Assembly: GCA_009922615.1 (NCBI GenBank)
Contig: RFVF01000001.1
Span: 1-64,000 of the forward strand
Origin: Pseudomonadota bacterium
Lineage (GTDB): Bacteria > Verrucomicrobiota > Verrucomicrobiia > Limisphaerales > SXTU01
Direction of reading: 5' to 3'
Length of the DNA: 64,000 bases
In this document: in pieces, positions 17,304-27,448 of the stretch
Numbering within the stretch: position 1 is the first letter of the stretch
How the letters are laid out: the number at the start of each line of letters is the position of its first letter
Position numbers and translations under genes: made by a program
Notes under the pieces: model-generated
Database searches by the model: none
Seen by the model: the letters and a program-made list of their open reading frames with translations, nothing else
Told to the model about the DNA's origin: nothing

Positions 17304-18262
17304 TAAAGATATTTCTTCGGAATCTCCGCGCCGGCCACGTAGGCGAGCTTCCCGATGTTGCACATCTGATACACGTTGATGCGGAAGTCCGGGCAGGTGC
17401 TGACGAGGCAGTAGGCATCGGTCGGCGTGAAGTTGTGCTCCCGGATCAGCCAGTCCATCAAGTGGAACGTCGCCGTCTTCACCGCCTCCTCCAACGGCTT
17501 GGCCGCGTGGATCGCGATGAGTGCGTCGGGTTTCTCGATGCGCATCCAGGGCGTTTTCTTCCCCTTCAACACCTCGAAGCGCAGCCGCACCGTCGAGCAT
17601 GTCTCCGCCGCCGTGCCGGTGAATTCCGTATCGCCCTGGCTGGCGTGGACATCGCCCAGATAGAACTTCGCACCGGCGTGATGCACGGGCAGGAATATCT
17701 TGTTGCCGACGGTCACGTCGCGGATGTCGAGGTTGCCGCCCCACTCGCCCTGCCCGTCAATGCTAGTGCAGACCTCGCGGTCCGGCGCGGTGCCGAGCGT
17801 GCCGATGAACGGGGTGATCGGCCACGAGATGCGGTCGCTGAAATGCACCGTCCCATCGCGCAGCGTGCCGCTCGGGCCGGGCGTGTGGCGAAAAATCTTG
17901 GTCGTGTATTCGCCTGACAACTCCGGCCAGCGTGTGGACTCGCCCAACGGCCCGCGCTTCGGTCCGATGGCCACCCACGAGTAATCCGCCACGAGGATGT
18001 CCTCAATGTGCACCACCAACGTGTCGCCCCGCTCGGCGCCCTCGACGAACACGGGCCCGCCGACCGGGTTGGCCATGGCGGGGGTGCGGTCGAAGCCGGG
18101 ACGGTTGCCGGGGATGGCCTTGTCGGCTTCGGTCTTGAAGAAGCCGCTGGAGGCGTCCCAGGTCTCGATTTCAAAAGACTCGCCCGGCTGGACGCGAAGC
18201 TGGGGTTCCTCGCGCCCGTCGAGCGCGAACTTGCGGGCTTGGTCACGGAGGATACGTTGCAT
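17303..18262 (-). CDS. Acetamidase/formamidase family protein
   Basis: 319 residues from the ATG at 18262 (MQRILRDQARKFALDG); an upstream start adds 36 poor residues. The family fold is recognised by PGESFEIETWDASSG near the N-terminus, NPVGGPVFVEGAERGDTLVV, GGNLDIRDV with the metal-site region, LPVHHAGAKFYLGDVHASQGD and the C-terminal DFRINVYQMCNI. Family members hydrolyse formamide or acetamide to ammonia plus acid and use zinc. The substrate is not certain. It has no signal peptide. It is divergent from the porin gene across about 150 bases that should hold both promoters. Confidence 0.88.
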   Translation of the reverse strand: MQRILRDQARKFALDGREEPQLRVQPGESFEIETWDASSGFFKTEADKAIPGNRPGFDRTPAMANPVGGPVFVEGAERGDTLVVHIEDILVADYSWVAIGPKRGPLGESTRWPELSGEYTTKIFRHTPGPSGTLRDGTVHFSDRISWPITPFIGTLGTAPDREVCTSIDGQGEWGGNLDIRDVTVGNKIFLPVHHAGAKFYLGDVHASQGDTEFTGTAAETCSTVRLRFEVLKGKKTPWMRIEKPDALIAIHAAKPLEEAVKTATFHLMDWLIREHNFTPTDAYCLVSTCPDFRINVYQMCNIGKLAYVAGAEIPKKYL

Positions 18263-18413
18263 GATCGCAGAGTTAGCCAGAGGAAAGCACGAAAGTCCAA
18301 TCCGCATCCGTCTTGGCACCGGCTGGACGCACCCGCAGGCGGGAGCGCCGACCCCCGACTGGGCCTCCAAAAAGAACTTGTCTCGCTCATACCATAAATG
18401 GAGTATTCACCGC

Positions 18414-19760
18414 GTGATCCAATTGACCAAGCCTTCGACCCAATGGGAGCAGTCTTCAACTCGCTTGGGCGGTCCGCTCGCCGCCTTGGTGCTCGCGTGC
18501 GCCGCGCCCGGCGCGCTGGCGCAAAGCGCGGCGCCGGCCACCTATGATCCCGCGTTTGTGCAGCAAATGCTCAAGCGGCTCGACGCGCAGGACGCTGAGA
18601 TCAAGCGGCTCAAGAGCGAGTTGGCGCGCAACGGAGATGCGGCGGGCTCGGCGGAATCCGCCAAGGCGGAGGCGTTTCCGAGGTTGAGCTTTCACGGCTT
18701 TGGAAACATTGATTTCACCGCTCGCAACGCGCAGGACAATACTGGCAAGCGATCCGTGAAGGACACTTTCACACTGGGCCAGCTTGACTTCTTCCTTACG
18801 TCGCGGATCAACGAGTCCATGTCCATTTTGAGCGAGGTCGTGATGGAAGCCGGTTCGGACAACAAGATGGGCATCGATCTGGAACGGTTATTGTTCCAGT
18901 GGCGGTTCAACGACTACTTCAACATGGACGTTGGCCGGTATCACACGGCGGTCGGCTATTACAACACCGCGTATCACCACGGCACATGGTTTCAGACTGC
19001 GGTGGGGCGGCCTACGATGCTGGATTTCGAGGATGGTGGTGGCATCATTCCGGCGCACAACGTGGGCGTGCATTTTCACGGCGACATCCCCTCGGGCAGC
19101 GTCGGGTTGGGATACATCTTGGAGGTGGGCAATGGCCGGGCCTACAACGAAGCCGACCCTGGCACCGTGCAAAACGTCGGTGACGTGGACAAATACAAAG
19201 CTGTCAACCTAGCGTTCATCGCCCGGCCCGAAGCGATCCCCGGTTTGCAGGTGGGGGCTGGCGTCTATCACGATACGCTGCTGCCGATCTCCAACACGAC
19301 CGCTGCCGCCGGAACGCCGTTTCTCAATGCCGTCGGGCGGACCGATGAACTGATGTTTCATGCGCACGCGGTTTACAAGCACGGCCCGTGGGAATACCTC
19401 AGCGAAGGCTATTTGGTGCGACACAAAAGCGCCGGGGATGTTGCCCATCTGACTCCCGCCGGCTTTGCTCAACTGGCTTACAAGATTGACTCACTCACGC
19501 CTTACACCCGGTTCTCGTATGTGCATGCGCTCAACGCCGACCGGGCGTGGCCGTTTGTGGGCGCAGCCGGGTTGCACTACGGTCCTGGCGTCGGGCTCCG
19601 TTGGGATTTTTCCACCCTCGCGGCGTTCAAAGTGCAATACGACCTCATCCATAACAGCTTGGCCCCTGACGCAGCGTTTTACACCCTCAATGGTGGCACA
19701 CTGACCACCGTCAAGGGCTGGGACAGCATGTTCACCGCACAGATTGCCTTCACCTTCTAA
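18414..19760 (+). CDS. Outer-membrane porin-like protein
   Basis: About 448 residues from a GTG at 18414, with a GGAG 11 bases upstream; a longer frame overlaps the divergent amidase and is rejected. The signal peptide ends in APGALAQ. A short coiled coil (FVQQMLKRLDAQDAEIKRLK) follows, then a beta-rich domain of alternating residues with many aromatic girdles ending in QIAFTF, the terminal aromatic typical of outer-membrane barrels. This fits trimeric porins of the phosphate-selective/OprP-like type. It lies nine bases before a phosphate-binding-like protein and heads the chemosensory block, so it may supply the ligand that the block senses (inference). Confidence 0.8.
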   Translation: MIQLTKPSTQWEQSSTRLGGPLAALVLACAAPGALAQSAAPATYDPAFVQQMLKRLDAQDAEIKRLKSELARNGDAAGSAESAKAEAFPRLSFHGFGNIDFTARNAQDNTGKRSVKDTFTLGQLDFFLTSRINESMSILSEVVMEAGSDNKMGIDLERLLFQWRFNDYFNMDVGRYHTAVGYYNTAYHHGTWFQTAVGRPTMLDFEDGGGIIPAHNVGVHFHGDIPSGSVGLGYILEVGNGRAYNEADPGTVQNVGDVDKYKAVNLAFIARPEAIPGLQVGAGVYHDTLLPISNTTAAAGTPFLNAVGRTDELMFHAHAVYKHGPWEYLSEGYLVRHKSAGDVAHLTPAGFAQLAYKIDSLTPYTRFSYVHALNADRAWPFVGAAGLHYGPGVGLRWDFSTLAAFKVQYDLIHNSLAPDAAFYTLNGGTLTTVKGWDSMFTAQIAFTF

Positions 19761-19769
19761 CTAGCCGTC

Positions 19770-20249
19770 ATGCACACACGCTTCCTTTCGCTCGCTGTCA
19801 GCCTGCTCGTCGCCGGATTTAGTGTCCAAGCGGCTGACAAGGCGCAACACCTGGCCATCGTGGTCAACAAGAACAGCAGTCTCAGCGACATCACGAGCGC
19901 CGAGCTCGCCAAGTTTTTCAAGGCCGAGAAGAGCAAGGCCCCCGATGGCACCAAACTTGTGCTCGTGATGCAGGAGGCCGGCCGGCCGGAGCGGGAGGCG
20001 GCCTTGCAGCACGTCTTCAAGATGAGCGACGGCGAGTTTAACAAGTATTTCCTGCAGGCCACCTTCACGGGCGCGGTGGCCAGTGCCCCCCGGGCTCTGG
20101 CCAATGGGCGCGCCGTTCTCAGGTTTGTCAGCGAAAGCCCGGGTGCCCTCGGCTACGTGAAGGGCGACGAGGCTGACGACTCGGTGAAAGTCTTGAAGAT
20201 TGACGGCAAGGTGCCGGGCGACGCAGGCTACGCGCTCAGTTGCAAGTAG
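19770..20249 (+). CDS. Small periplasmic phosphate-binding-like (PstS-related) protein
   Basis: 159 residues with a signal peptide (LAVSLLVAGFSVQAA). The body, HLAIVVNKNSSLSDITSAELAKFFKAE and the end GALGYVKGDEADDSVKVLKI, matches the short phosphate-ABC-type periplasmic proteins that often stand alone without transporter subunits. It is half the length of true PstS, so it is probably a single-lobe binding or sensing protein. No ABC permease is near. Its place between a porin and a chemoreceptor suggests ligand presentation to the receptor (inference). Confidence 0.75.
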   Translation: MHTRFLSLAVSLLVAGFSVQAADKAQHLAIVVNKNSSLSDITSAELAKFFKAEKSKAPDGTKLVLVMQEAGRPEREAALQHVFKMSDGEFNKYFLQATFTGAVASAPRALANGRAVLRFVSESPGALGYVKGDEADDSVKVLKIDGKVPGDAGYALSCK

Positions 20250-20316
20250 CGCCGGGCTTCGCTGGTGCGTTCGCCGTTGGGTTGGTTGTGGCAGTTTGCG
20301 GTTGCGTTAAAGTCCG

Positions 20317-22020
20317 ATGCGCTCTCTCACACTTCGCACATACATCGCGGCGGGTTTCATCATCACGCTGGCGCTCACCTACTGGCTCGGCTTCCAAGCC
20401 AAGGAGAAGCTCAAGGAAATCAACACCCATGCCAGCCGCATCAACCAGGAAGCCCTGCCCGGTATTTTCCTGAGCGGGCGCATCGAGACCATCGCCCACG
20501 AAACGGGCATGCTCGTGCTGAAGAACCTCCTCTCCGTCAACGAGGACCAGCGGGCGGAATTTGGCGTTCGCATCAACGACAACCTCACCGAGCTGTCCGC
20601 CCGCTTTCACGAATACGAGCGCACCGTCCGCGGCGACTCCGCCAAACAACGCTTTGACAAGCTGGACGCGGCGCGCACCGAATACTCGGGCATCATAAAG
20701 CAGTTGCTGAAACTCAGCAATGATGGCAAGGCCCAAGAGGCCATGGAGTTGAACGTCACCCGTTTGGTCCCCGCGTTTGAGAACTTGATCAACGCCGCGC
20801 GCGCCGAGGTGGCGGCGGGTAAATTGAACAGCGACCTTGCCGCCACCGGCATTCTCAAATCCGTGTCCGGGGCCGAAGAAGGAATCCGAAATACCCTCTA
20901 CACCACCCTGTTCGTCAGTCTGCTGGTAGCCACTTTGATCATTGGGTTCGCCACCCGGCGCCTCAGCTCGGTCACCGCCTCCATCAACGAAAGCATCCGC
21001 CACGTGGCCGGCCAGGCGGTCGCGCTCAACACGGTGAGCGCCTCCGTGTCACACGGCGCGGGGGAACAGAGCATCGCCTTGCGTGACACGCGCAACACGC
21101 TGGCCGGACTCGCGGCCATCGCCGACAAGACCGCCGAGCAAAGCCAGCATGCCGAAAAACTTGCGCGCGAGGCCCGCAGCGCCACCACCACCGCCGCCGC
21201 CAGCACCACCGAAATGGCCGCTGCGATGAAGGCCATCAAGGACACCAATGCCGAGATGAGCGCTGTCACCAGCAACCTGTCTGCTTCCGCAGGCGAGCTG
21301 CAAGCGGCCGTCGATTCCATCCAGTCGGCCAGCCGTGAAGTCGCCAAGTTTGTCTCCACCGTTGACCAGATGGCCGCGCAAACCACGATTCTTGCTCTGA
21401 ATGCGACTGTCGAAGCCGCTCGCGCCGGTGAGGCAGGGCGCAGCTTTGCCGTGGTCGCCGCCGAGGTGAAGTCCCTGGCGCAACGCAGCGGCGTGGCCGC
21501 GCGCGACATTGGAGTGCGCATCAAGGACATGGTCGAACGCGGTGAGGTGGGCGTGCGCGTCAGCTCTCGCATGGTCGAAAGTATCCGCGTCCTCACCCAT
21601 CGCGCCACCGAGGTGCGCATCGGCGTGGATGAAAGTTCCGCGCGCGCCGCCGAGATCGAGGCGGCGTTGAACCACATCGCGGTGCTGACACAGAACGTGG
21701 ATGAATTCGTCACCCATGTGGCCAGCGCCGTGGGCGATCAAAACAAGAGCGTCAGCCGCATCACCAACGCCGTCGGGCGCATGAGCGAAGTCACCGAGCA
21801 CAACACCACCCATGCAGCCAACAGCCTGACGGCCGTGCGGGCGTTGCACGACGAGGTCGCACGGCTTGATGAGGCGGTGGCCCGCCTGCGCAGCCTGGCC
21901 GGCGGTTCGCGGAGCAACAGCGCCTTGGCCGCCGTTCCCGTGGCCGCCTCGGTCGCAGCTTCCCCGGCGGCTGTCTCGGGCAACGGGGTGTCCGTGGCCG
22001 AAACCGTCGAGCATCGCTGA
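20317..22020 (+). CDS. Methyl-accepting chemotaxis protein, HAMP-poor
   Basis: 567 residues. TM1 is at about residues 9-25 and TM2 at about 192-212 ([16 protein letters not shown]). They frame a periplasmic four-helix-type sensor of about 165 residues containing [19 protein letters not shown] normal HAMP domain is not seen after TM2. The signalling hairpin tip reads [20 protein letters not shown] then [18 protein letters not shown] at about 352-390, differing from the usual [20 protein letters not shown] at several positions. A long Ala/Val-rich tail follows without a CheR pentapeptide. First receptor of the operon, 84 bases before cheA. Confidence 0.92.
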   Translation: MRSLTLRTYIAAGFIITLALTYWLGFQAKEKLKEINTHASRINQEALPGIFLSGRIETIAHETGMLVLKNLLSVNEDQRAEFGVRINDNLTELSARFHEYERTVRGDSAKQRFDKLDAARTEYSGIIKQLLKLSNDGKAQEAMELNVTRLVPAFENLINAARAEVAAGKLNSDLAATGILKSVSGAEEGIRNTLYTTLFVSLLVATLIIGFATRRLSSVTASINESIRHVAGQAVALNTVSASVSHGAGEQSIALRDTRNTLAGLAAIADKTAEQSQHAEKLAREARSATTTAAASTTEMAAAMKAIKDTNAEMSAVTSNLSASAGELQAAVDSIQSASREVAKFVSTVDQMAAQTTILALNATVEAARAGEAGRSFAVVAAEVKSLAQRSGVAARDIGVRIKDMVERGEVGVRVSSRMVESIRVLTHRATEVRIGVDESSARAAEIEAALNHIAVLTQNVDEFVTHVASAVGDQNKSVSRITNAVGRMSEVTEHNTTHAANSLTAVRALHDEVARLDEAVARLRSLAGGSRSNSALAAVPVAASVAASPAAVSGNGVSVAETVEHR

Positions 22021-22103
22021 TGGGCGTGGAAGTTTTGGGCGGGGGCGCGGGGGATGGACTTGAAATTAACTGCGGCGGGCTTCGTTGAGTGCGGAGTTGC
22101 GAC

Positions 22104-24809
22104 ATGGAATCACTGGGTGACATCGTCAAAGAATTTCTGATCGAGAGCCACGAGAACCTCGACCGGCTCGATCAGGATTTTGTCAAGCTGGAGCACGCTC
22201 CCGGCGACCGGGAGACACTCGCTTCCATCTTCCGCGTGATGCACACGATGAAGAGCAGCAGCGCGTTTCTCAGCTTGAAACGGCTGGAAGTGCTCGCCCA
22301 CGCCGCCGAACATTTGCTGGGTCGGCTGCGCGAAGGCAAACTGGTGCTCAACCCGGAAATCGCCAACACCCTGCTCGCCACCGTTGACAATGTCCGAGCG
22401 CAGTTGCGCGTTCTGGAAGACACGGGGGCGGAAAGCAAAGGGGACGACACCGAGCTCATCCAGTCGCTGCACCTGCTGGCCGATGGGAAAACCATTGCCA
22501 AGGCCCCGGCCCCGGTCGTTGCGCCCGCCGCGCCCGAGACCGCCGCTTCCCAAGTGGATGAGCTAACCCGCGAGTTTCTCATTGAAACCACCGAGAATCT
22601 CGATGCGCTTGACCGCAGCTTCGTCCGGCTTGAAAAGACTCCCGGTGATCGCGAGACGCTGGCTTCGATCTTTCGCACCTTTCATACGGTCAAGAGCACG
22701 AGTGGGTTCTTCGGTTTTGGCCGCTTGGAGCGGTTGACGCACGCCGCTGAAACACTGCTGGGTAAATTGCGCAGTGGCGAGCTGGCGCTCACGCGAGACA
22801 TGACGGATGCCTTGCTCGACACGGTGGACGTGATCCGCACGGTGCTCCGGCACGTGGAGGCCACCGGCAAAGAAACCACGCACGAACATCGCGATTTGAT
22901 CGACGCCTTCGCCCGATTATCCGGCGCGCCGGCCCCCCTGCCTAAGCCGCTGCACGCGTCACAAAAGGCCAGTTCCGTGGTCGATACCGCAGCGGACACC
23001 ACTCCCGATCCGAACGCGACCGACTCCGCACCCGCCGCTAAACCAGCGGCGGTCGAGGTGAAGATCATGGGCGGCCACGGCCCGGCTGAACCAGCGGCAG
23101 CCACCGGCGAGACCCGGCCGCAGAGTATTGCCGACACGAGCATCCGCGTGGATGTTGGCCAGTTGGACAAGCTGATGAATCTCGTTGGTGAACTCGTGCT
23201 GGCGCGCAATCGCCTCATGCCCTTCGCGGCGAGCCGGCCCGAGGCGGCCTTTATCGCGGCGACGCAGCGGCTCAACCAGATCACTAGCGAATTGCAGGAG
23301 CGGGTGATGAAGACCCGCATGCAACCCATTGGCAACCTGTGGAGCAAAATGCCGCGTCTGGTGCGCGATCTCGCCAACCAATGCGCCAAGCAGGTGAGCC
23401 TGGAATTCGAGGGCCAGGACACCGAACTGGACCGTTCGCTCCTCGAGGCGATCAAGGACCCGCTCACGCACATCGTGCGCAATGCGATCGATCACGGCAT
23501 CGAGACCCCGGCGCGCCGCGCGGAGCTGGGCAAGCCCGCTGCGGGCCGGCTGCACATGCGCGCTTTCCACGAGAGCGGGCAGGTGGTCATCGAAATCAGC
23601 GACGACGGCGGTGGCATTGACCTCGCCCGCATCCGTAAAAAGGCGGTGGAGAAAAACCTTTTCACCGAGGAGCAGGTGGCGCGGCTCACGGACCGGCAGG
23701 TGCTGGAAATCATTTTCCTGCCGGGCTTTTCCACGGCGGAAAAAACCACCAACGTCTCCGGCCGCGGCGTGGGCATGGATGTCGTCAAGACCAACATCGA
23801 GAACATCGGCGGCACGCTGGATTTGCAGAACCGACCGGGGCAGGGGACGACGCTGCGGCTGCGCATCCCGCTCACGCTCGCGATCATCCCGGCGCTGTTG
23901 GTGAGCTGCGGCGGCGAGAAGTTTGCCATCCCGCAGACCGGCCTCGTCGAGTTGGTGCGGCTCGATGGTGACCAGGCGGGCGCGGGCATCGAGATGATTT
24001 ACGGCGCACCAGTCGTGCGGTTGCGCGGCAAGCTGCTGCCGCTGGTCTTTCTGGGCAACGAATTGAAGCTGAACTCCACGCCGCCGCCTATCGGCAACGG
24101 CTCCGCGCGCGCGCCGGTCAATATCATCGTGCTCCAGGCCGAGTCGCATCACTATGGAGTCGTCGTGGATGAAGTGCACGACACGGAGGAAATCGTTGTG
24201 AAGCCGCTGGGCCGGCTGCTCAAGGGCGTGCCGTGTTTCGCGGGCGGGACGATTCTCGGCGACGGCCGCGTGTCCTTGATTCTCGACGTGGTAGGGCTCG
24301 CGTTGCACTCGGGCATCGTGGAGAAAATCCGTGATCGCGGCCTGGGTGAGGAGCCTGCGGCTGCGCCGGTCGCTGCGAGCAACGAGCAGTCGTTGCTGTT
24401 GTTCGATCTCGGCGCGGGCGAGCGCATGGCCATCCCGCTCGAACTCATCGCACGGCTCGAACGCCTGCCGCAGGAGGACATCGTCGTGAGCGGTGGCGGC
24501 GAAGTGGCGCGTTACCACGGCGAGATTCTGCCCATCCTGCGGGCGAACGATTTTGTCGCCGGCGAGCGGCTGCCCGCCGTCGCACAGCATGGCATCTACG
24601 ACGTGGTGGTGTTGAACGACCGCGGTCGCCGCGTGGGCCTGGTGGTCGGTCGTATTCACGACATCGTGAGCGAGTCGTTGAAGTTGCAGCCGTGGGCGGG
24701 CCGGCGCGGCCTGATTGGCTCGGCCATTGTGCAAAACGAAGTCACGGCGCTGCTGGACGTGCCGGGCATCTTGCGCGAGCTGCAAACCGAGGAAACGCAA
24801 ACCTCCTGA
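22104..24809 (+). CDS. cheA: Chemotaxis histidine kinase CheA with two Hpt and two CheW domains
   Basis: 901 residues. Two P1/Hpt domains are present, with phospho-His47 (VMHTMKSSSAFL) and His194 (TFHTVKSTSGFF). There is no P2 domain for CheY/CheB docking. The dimerisation helix pair begins at about 342 (DVGQLDKLMNLVGELVLARN). The HATPase domain follows, with HIVRNAIDHGIE near 451 and GRGVGMDVVK near 552. Two CheW-like domains come next, about 590-730 (ALLVSCGGEKFAIPQ) and 758-895 (SLLLFDLGAGERMAIPL). It autophosphorylates when receptors signal and passes phosphate to receivers such as CheB and the cyclase-linked receiver. The doubled P1 and P5 modules point to a pathway other than simple flagellar taxis. 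cheW starts six bases downstream. Confidence 0.95.
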   Translation: MESLGDIVKEFLIESHENLDRLDQDFVKLEHAPGDRETLASIFRVMHTMKSSSAFLSLKRLEVLAHAAEHLLGRLREGKLVLNPEIANTLLATVDNVRAQLRVLEDTGAESKGDDTELIQSLHLLADGKTIAKAPAPVVAPAAPETAASQVDELTREFLIETTENLDALDRSFVRLEKTPGDRETLASIFRTFHTVKSTSGFFGFGRLERLTHAAETLLGKLRSGELALTRDMTDALLDTVDVIRTVLRHVEATGKETTHEHRDLIDAFARLSGAPAPLPKPLHASQKASSVVDTAADTTPDPNATDSAPAAKPAAVEVKIMGGHGPAEPAAATGETRPQSIADTSIRVDVGQLDKLMNLVGELVLARNRLMPFAASRPEAAFIAATQRLNQITSELQERVMKTRMQPIGNLWSKMPRLVRDLANQCAKQVSLEFEGQDTELDRSLLEAIKDPLTHIVRNAIDHGIETPARRAELGKPAAGRLHMRAFHESGQVVIEISDDGGGIDLARIRKKAVEKNLFTEEQVARLTDRQVLEIIFLPGFSTAEKTTNVSGRGVGMDVVKTNIENIGGTLDLQNRPGQGTTLRLRIPLTLAIIPALLVSCGGEKFAIPQTGLVELVRLDGDQAGAGIEMIYGAPVVRLRGKLLPLVFLGNELKLNSTPPPIGNGSARAPVNIIVLQAESHHYGVVVDEVHDTEEIVVKPLGRLLKGVPCFAGGTILGDGRVSLILDVVGLALHSGIVEKIRDRGLGEEPAAAPVAASNEQSLLLFDLGAGERMAIPLELIARLERLPQEDIVVSGGGEVARYHGEILPILRANDFVAGERLPAVAQHGIYDVVVLNDRGRRVGLVVGRIHDIVSESLKLQPWAGRRGLIGSAIVQNEVTALLDVPGILRELQTEETQTS

Positions 24810-24815
24810 CCCCGC

Positions 24816-25286
24816 ATGGCTGCGACCCAAATTTTCGCCACGTTCATCGTTGATGGACTGCTGTTCGGCCTGCCGGCGGTCGAGGTGCTCGAGCTGACCA
24901 ATTGCCGCGAGATGACGCGCGTGCCGCTGGCGCCGTCCACCGTCGAGGGCCTGATGAATTTGCGCGGCCAGATCATCCCCGCCATTGATTTGCGCCGCCG
25001 CCTCGAGCTCAGCCCGCGCCCGGCGGGGAAGTTGCCGATGAACGTCGTCATGCGCACCGCTGATGAGCCGGTGAGCCTGCTTGTGGACCAGGTCGGCGAG
25101 GTGCTGGAACTCGGCGAGGAAACATTCGAAGCCGCGCCCGAGACCGTGCGCGGCGTGGCCCGCGAGCTGTTGCGCGGCGTGCACAAGCTGCCGGGCCGGC
25201 TCCTGCTCCTGCTCGATCCGCAGCGCATCATTGACGGCATCGTCGTGGAAAATCGCAAACCTGTCCGTCCCCCGCAGACTTCATGA
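24816..25286 (+). CDS. cheW: Chemotaxis coupling protein CheW
   Basis: 156 residues, a single CheW domain: [21 protein letters not shown] at the start, [20 protein letters not shown] in the middle (the conserved NLRGxIIPxxDL) and [11 protein letters not shown] at the end. It bridges receptors to CheA. The stop overlaps the start of the second receptor gene by four bases (ATGA), so they are translationally coupled. Confidence 0.95.
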   Translation: MAATQIFATFIVDGLLFGLPAVEVLELTNCREMTRVPLAPSTVEGLMNLRGQIIPAIDLRRRLELSPRPAGKLPMNVVMRTADEPVSLLVDQVGEVLELGEETFEAAPETVRGVARELLRGVHKLPGRLLLLLDPQRIIDGIVVENRKPVRPPQTS

Positions 25287-27394
25287 AAACCTGGCTGCAC
25301 TCCCTCCGCATCCCCACCAAGCTCTTCCTCATTGGATTGGCGTTCGGCGTCCCGCTGGTTGTCTTGCTCGTGCTCATGGTGGGCAACGTCAACCGAATCA
25401 TTGCCTTCACCGCGAAGGAAATTGTCGGTAACGAATTCCAGCGCCCGCTTGTGGAATTGCTCGATGCCGTGGGCCGCCATCAGCTTATTGCGCAACGTGT
25501 CGCCGCCGGCGAAGCGTCGCTCTCCAGCCAGCTCGCTCCCGCGCAGACGCGGGTGGATCGCGCCTTCGAGGCGCTCGAAGCTGCAGGTGCCCGACACGGC
25601 GCCGCGCTGCAATTCACCGATGAAGGCCTGGCCAGCCGGCACCGGAGTTCCGCCCAGCCTTCGCTCATCAAACGCAACTGGCTGGACATCAAATCGCACG
25701 TGACCACGATGGCCATTGCCGACTCCACGAAACAGCACGCCGCCCTCCTCGGCGACTTGCGCTCGATGATCGCTCACGTCGGCGATACATCGAACCACAT
25801 CCTTGATCCGGACCTCGACAGCAATTACTTGATGAATGCGGCGGTCGTCCGGCTGCCGCAAATGCAGCAGCGGCTGGCCGAGCTGATGGTGGTCGCCGAG
25901 AGCGGGTTACGCCGAAAAACCAACACGATGAGCGAGCGCATTCAACTCGCTGTTTTCGCGAGCCAGCTACGGGAGGATCTCGCAGGCCTCCGCGCCGACT
26001 TGCAGACGGTGTTCAATGAAAACGCTGCGCGGCCAGAACGCAGCCGCGCGCTGCACGTCAAGCTGGACGGGCCGCTGAAGGAGCTGGAAAACAGCGCCGA
26101 GCTGGTGCTGACCCACTTGAAAAAGTGCAGCACTGGCGAAGGCAGTTTACCGGAACCCGATGAGTTCTTGTCGGTGGGCCTGAAGACGAGTGCAGCGAGC
26201 CTGACGTTGTGGAATGCTGCTTCCGGTGAGCTCGACACGTTGCTGCGCGCCCGCATCCAGCACTATGAAAGCCAGAACGTGGCGCAGTTGGCGGTGTTCT
26301 GCTTGCTGGCGGTCGGGGCGGTGATCTTCGCCTGGGCCGTGGCCCGGAGTATCACGCAGCCCATTGACCGTGCAGTGCAGTTGGTGGAAAGCGTCTCGCG
26401 CCGCGATCTCACGGTGCGTGTGGATTTGGGCGGCGGCGGCGAGATTGGCCAGATCGGCCGCGCGCTGAATCTCATGGTCGAACAGCTCCGCCTGAGCATC
26501 CGGGCCATCGGTCTGAACGCGCAGTCCGTCTCCAGCGCTTCGCAGGAATTAAGTGCCGTAAGCACCGAGGTCAGCGCCAACTCCGAGGAAACCGCCGCGC
26601 AGGGCCGCGCCGTTTCCGAGTCCGCCATGCAGGTCAGCCGCAACATCCAGACCGTGGCTGCCGCCACCGAGGAGATGACGGCGAGCATCAGCGAGATCGC
26701 GCGCAATGCCAGCCAGGCCTCGAAGGTCGCCACGCACGCCGTCACGGTCGCCGAACGCACCAATGCCACAGTGACAAAACTGGGCGAAAGTTCCGCCGAG
26801 ATCGGCCACGTGATCAAGGTCATCACTGGCATCGCTGACCAGACGAACCTGCTCGCGCTCAATGCAGCCATCGAGGCCGCGCGTGCCGGCGAGCGGGGCA
26901 AGGGCTTCGCCGTGGTGGCCAACGAAGTAAAAGAGCTCGCGCGCCAGACGGCGCTGGCCACGGAGGAAATCGCCGGCAAGGTCAGCGCCATTCAGGGCGA
27001 CGCGCAGAGCGCCGTGGCCGCCATCAAGGAGATCGCCGCGATCATCAAGGAGATCAACGACATCCAAACCGTAATTGCCGGTGCGGTGGAGGAACAGGCC
27101 GCGACGACGAACGAGATTTCCAACAACACTCAGCCTGCCGCCAAGGGCAGCGCCGAGATCGCGCGCAACATTTCCAGCGTCGCTGACGCGGCGCGCAGCA
27201 CCACGGCGGGTGCCACGCAGACTGCGGCGGCCGCGGGCGAGTTGGCCCGGCTGGCAGTGGAGTTGCAGCGGGTGGTGGATCAGTTCCGGGTTGAAGCCGC
27301 CGCCCCCTCATCCGCGCCGCACAGCAATGGGGCGCCGTTGGTGGCCCCTGCGTCGCGGGCTCCCGTTTTGACGCCGCCGGTTTCCCGCAACTGA
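25283..27394 (+). CDS. Methyl-accepting chemotaxis protein with HAMP domain
   Basis: 703 residues. TM1 is at 13-34 and TM2 near 335-355 ([19 protein letters not shown]), with a ~300-residue periplasmic sensor between. The sensor contains [17 protein letters not shown], a motif of helical-bundle sensors found in receptors and kinases. HAMP follows ([20 protein letters not shown]). The canonical signalling tip [20 protein letters not shown] with [18 protein letters not shown] is at about 516-555. No C-terminal CheR-tethering peptide is obvious. Ligand unknown. Coupled to cheW by an ATGA overlap and followed by cheB 54 bases later. Confidence 0.94.
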   Translation: MKTWLHSLRIPTKLFLIGLAFGVPLVVLLVLMVGNVNRIIAFTAKEIVGNEFQRPLVELLDAVGRHQLIAQRVAAGEASLSSQLAPAQTRVDRAFEALEAAGARHGAALQFTDEGLASRHRSSAQPSLIKRNWLDIKSHVTTMAIADSTKQHAALLGDLRSMIAHVGDTSNHILDPDLDSNYLMNAAVVRLPQMQQRLAELMVVAESGLRRKTNTMSERIQLAVFASQLREDLAGLRADLQTVFNENAARPERSRALHVKLDGPLKELENSAELVLTHLKKCSTGEGSLPEPDEFLSVGLKTSAASLTLWNAASGELDTLLRARIQHYESQNVAQLAVFCLLAVGAVIFAWAVARSITQPIDRAVQLVESVSRRDLTVRVDLGGGGEIGQIGRALNLMVEQLRLSIRAIGLNAQSVSSASQELSAVSTEVSANSEETAAQGRAVSESAMQVSRNIQTVAAATEEMTASISEIARNASQASKVATHAVTVAERTNATVTKLGESSAEIGHVIKVITGIADQTNLLALNAAIEAARAGERGKGFAVVANEVKELARQTALATEEIAGKVSAIQGDAQSAVAAIKEIAAIIKEINDIQTVIAGAVEEQAATTNEISNNTQPAAKGSAEIARNISSVADAARSTTAGATQTAAAAGELARLAVELQRVVDQFRVEAAAPSSAPHSNGAPLVAPASRAPVLTPPVSRN

Positions 27395-27448
27395 GTGACG
27401 TTGCGTCGCGGGCTTTCCATCTTCTTCCGGCCTCGGTAGCTTCCACCC

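Noticed and set aside
17997-18413. In-frame extension upstream of the porin gene
   Set aside because: It overlaps the divergent formamidase gene and has no coding features; the signal peptide fits the GTG at 18414.
22959-25184. Minus-strand frame of 741 codons opposite cheA
   Set aside because: Antisense shadow; His/Gln/Arg-rich composition is typical of reversed GC-rich coding DNA.
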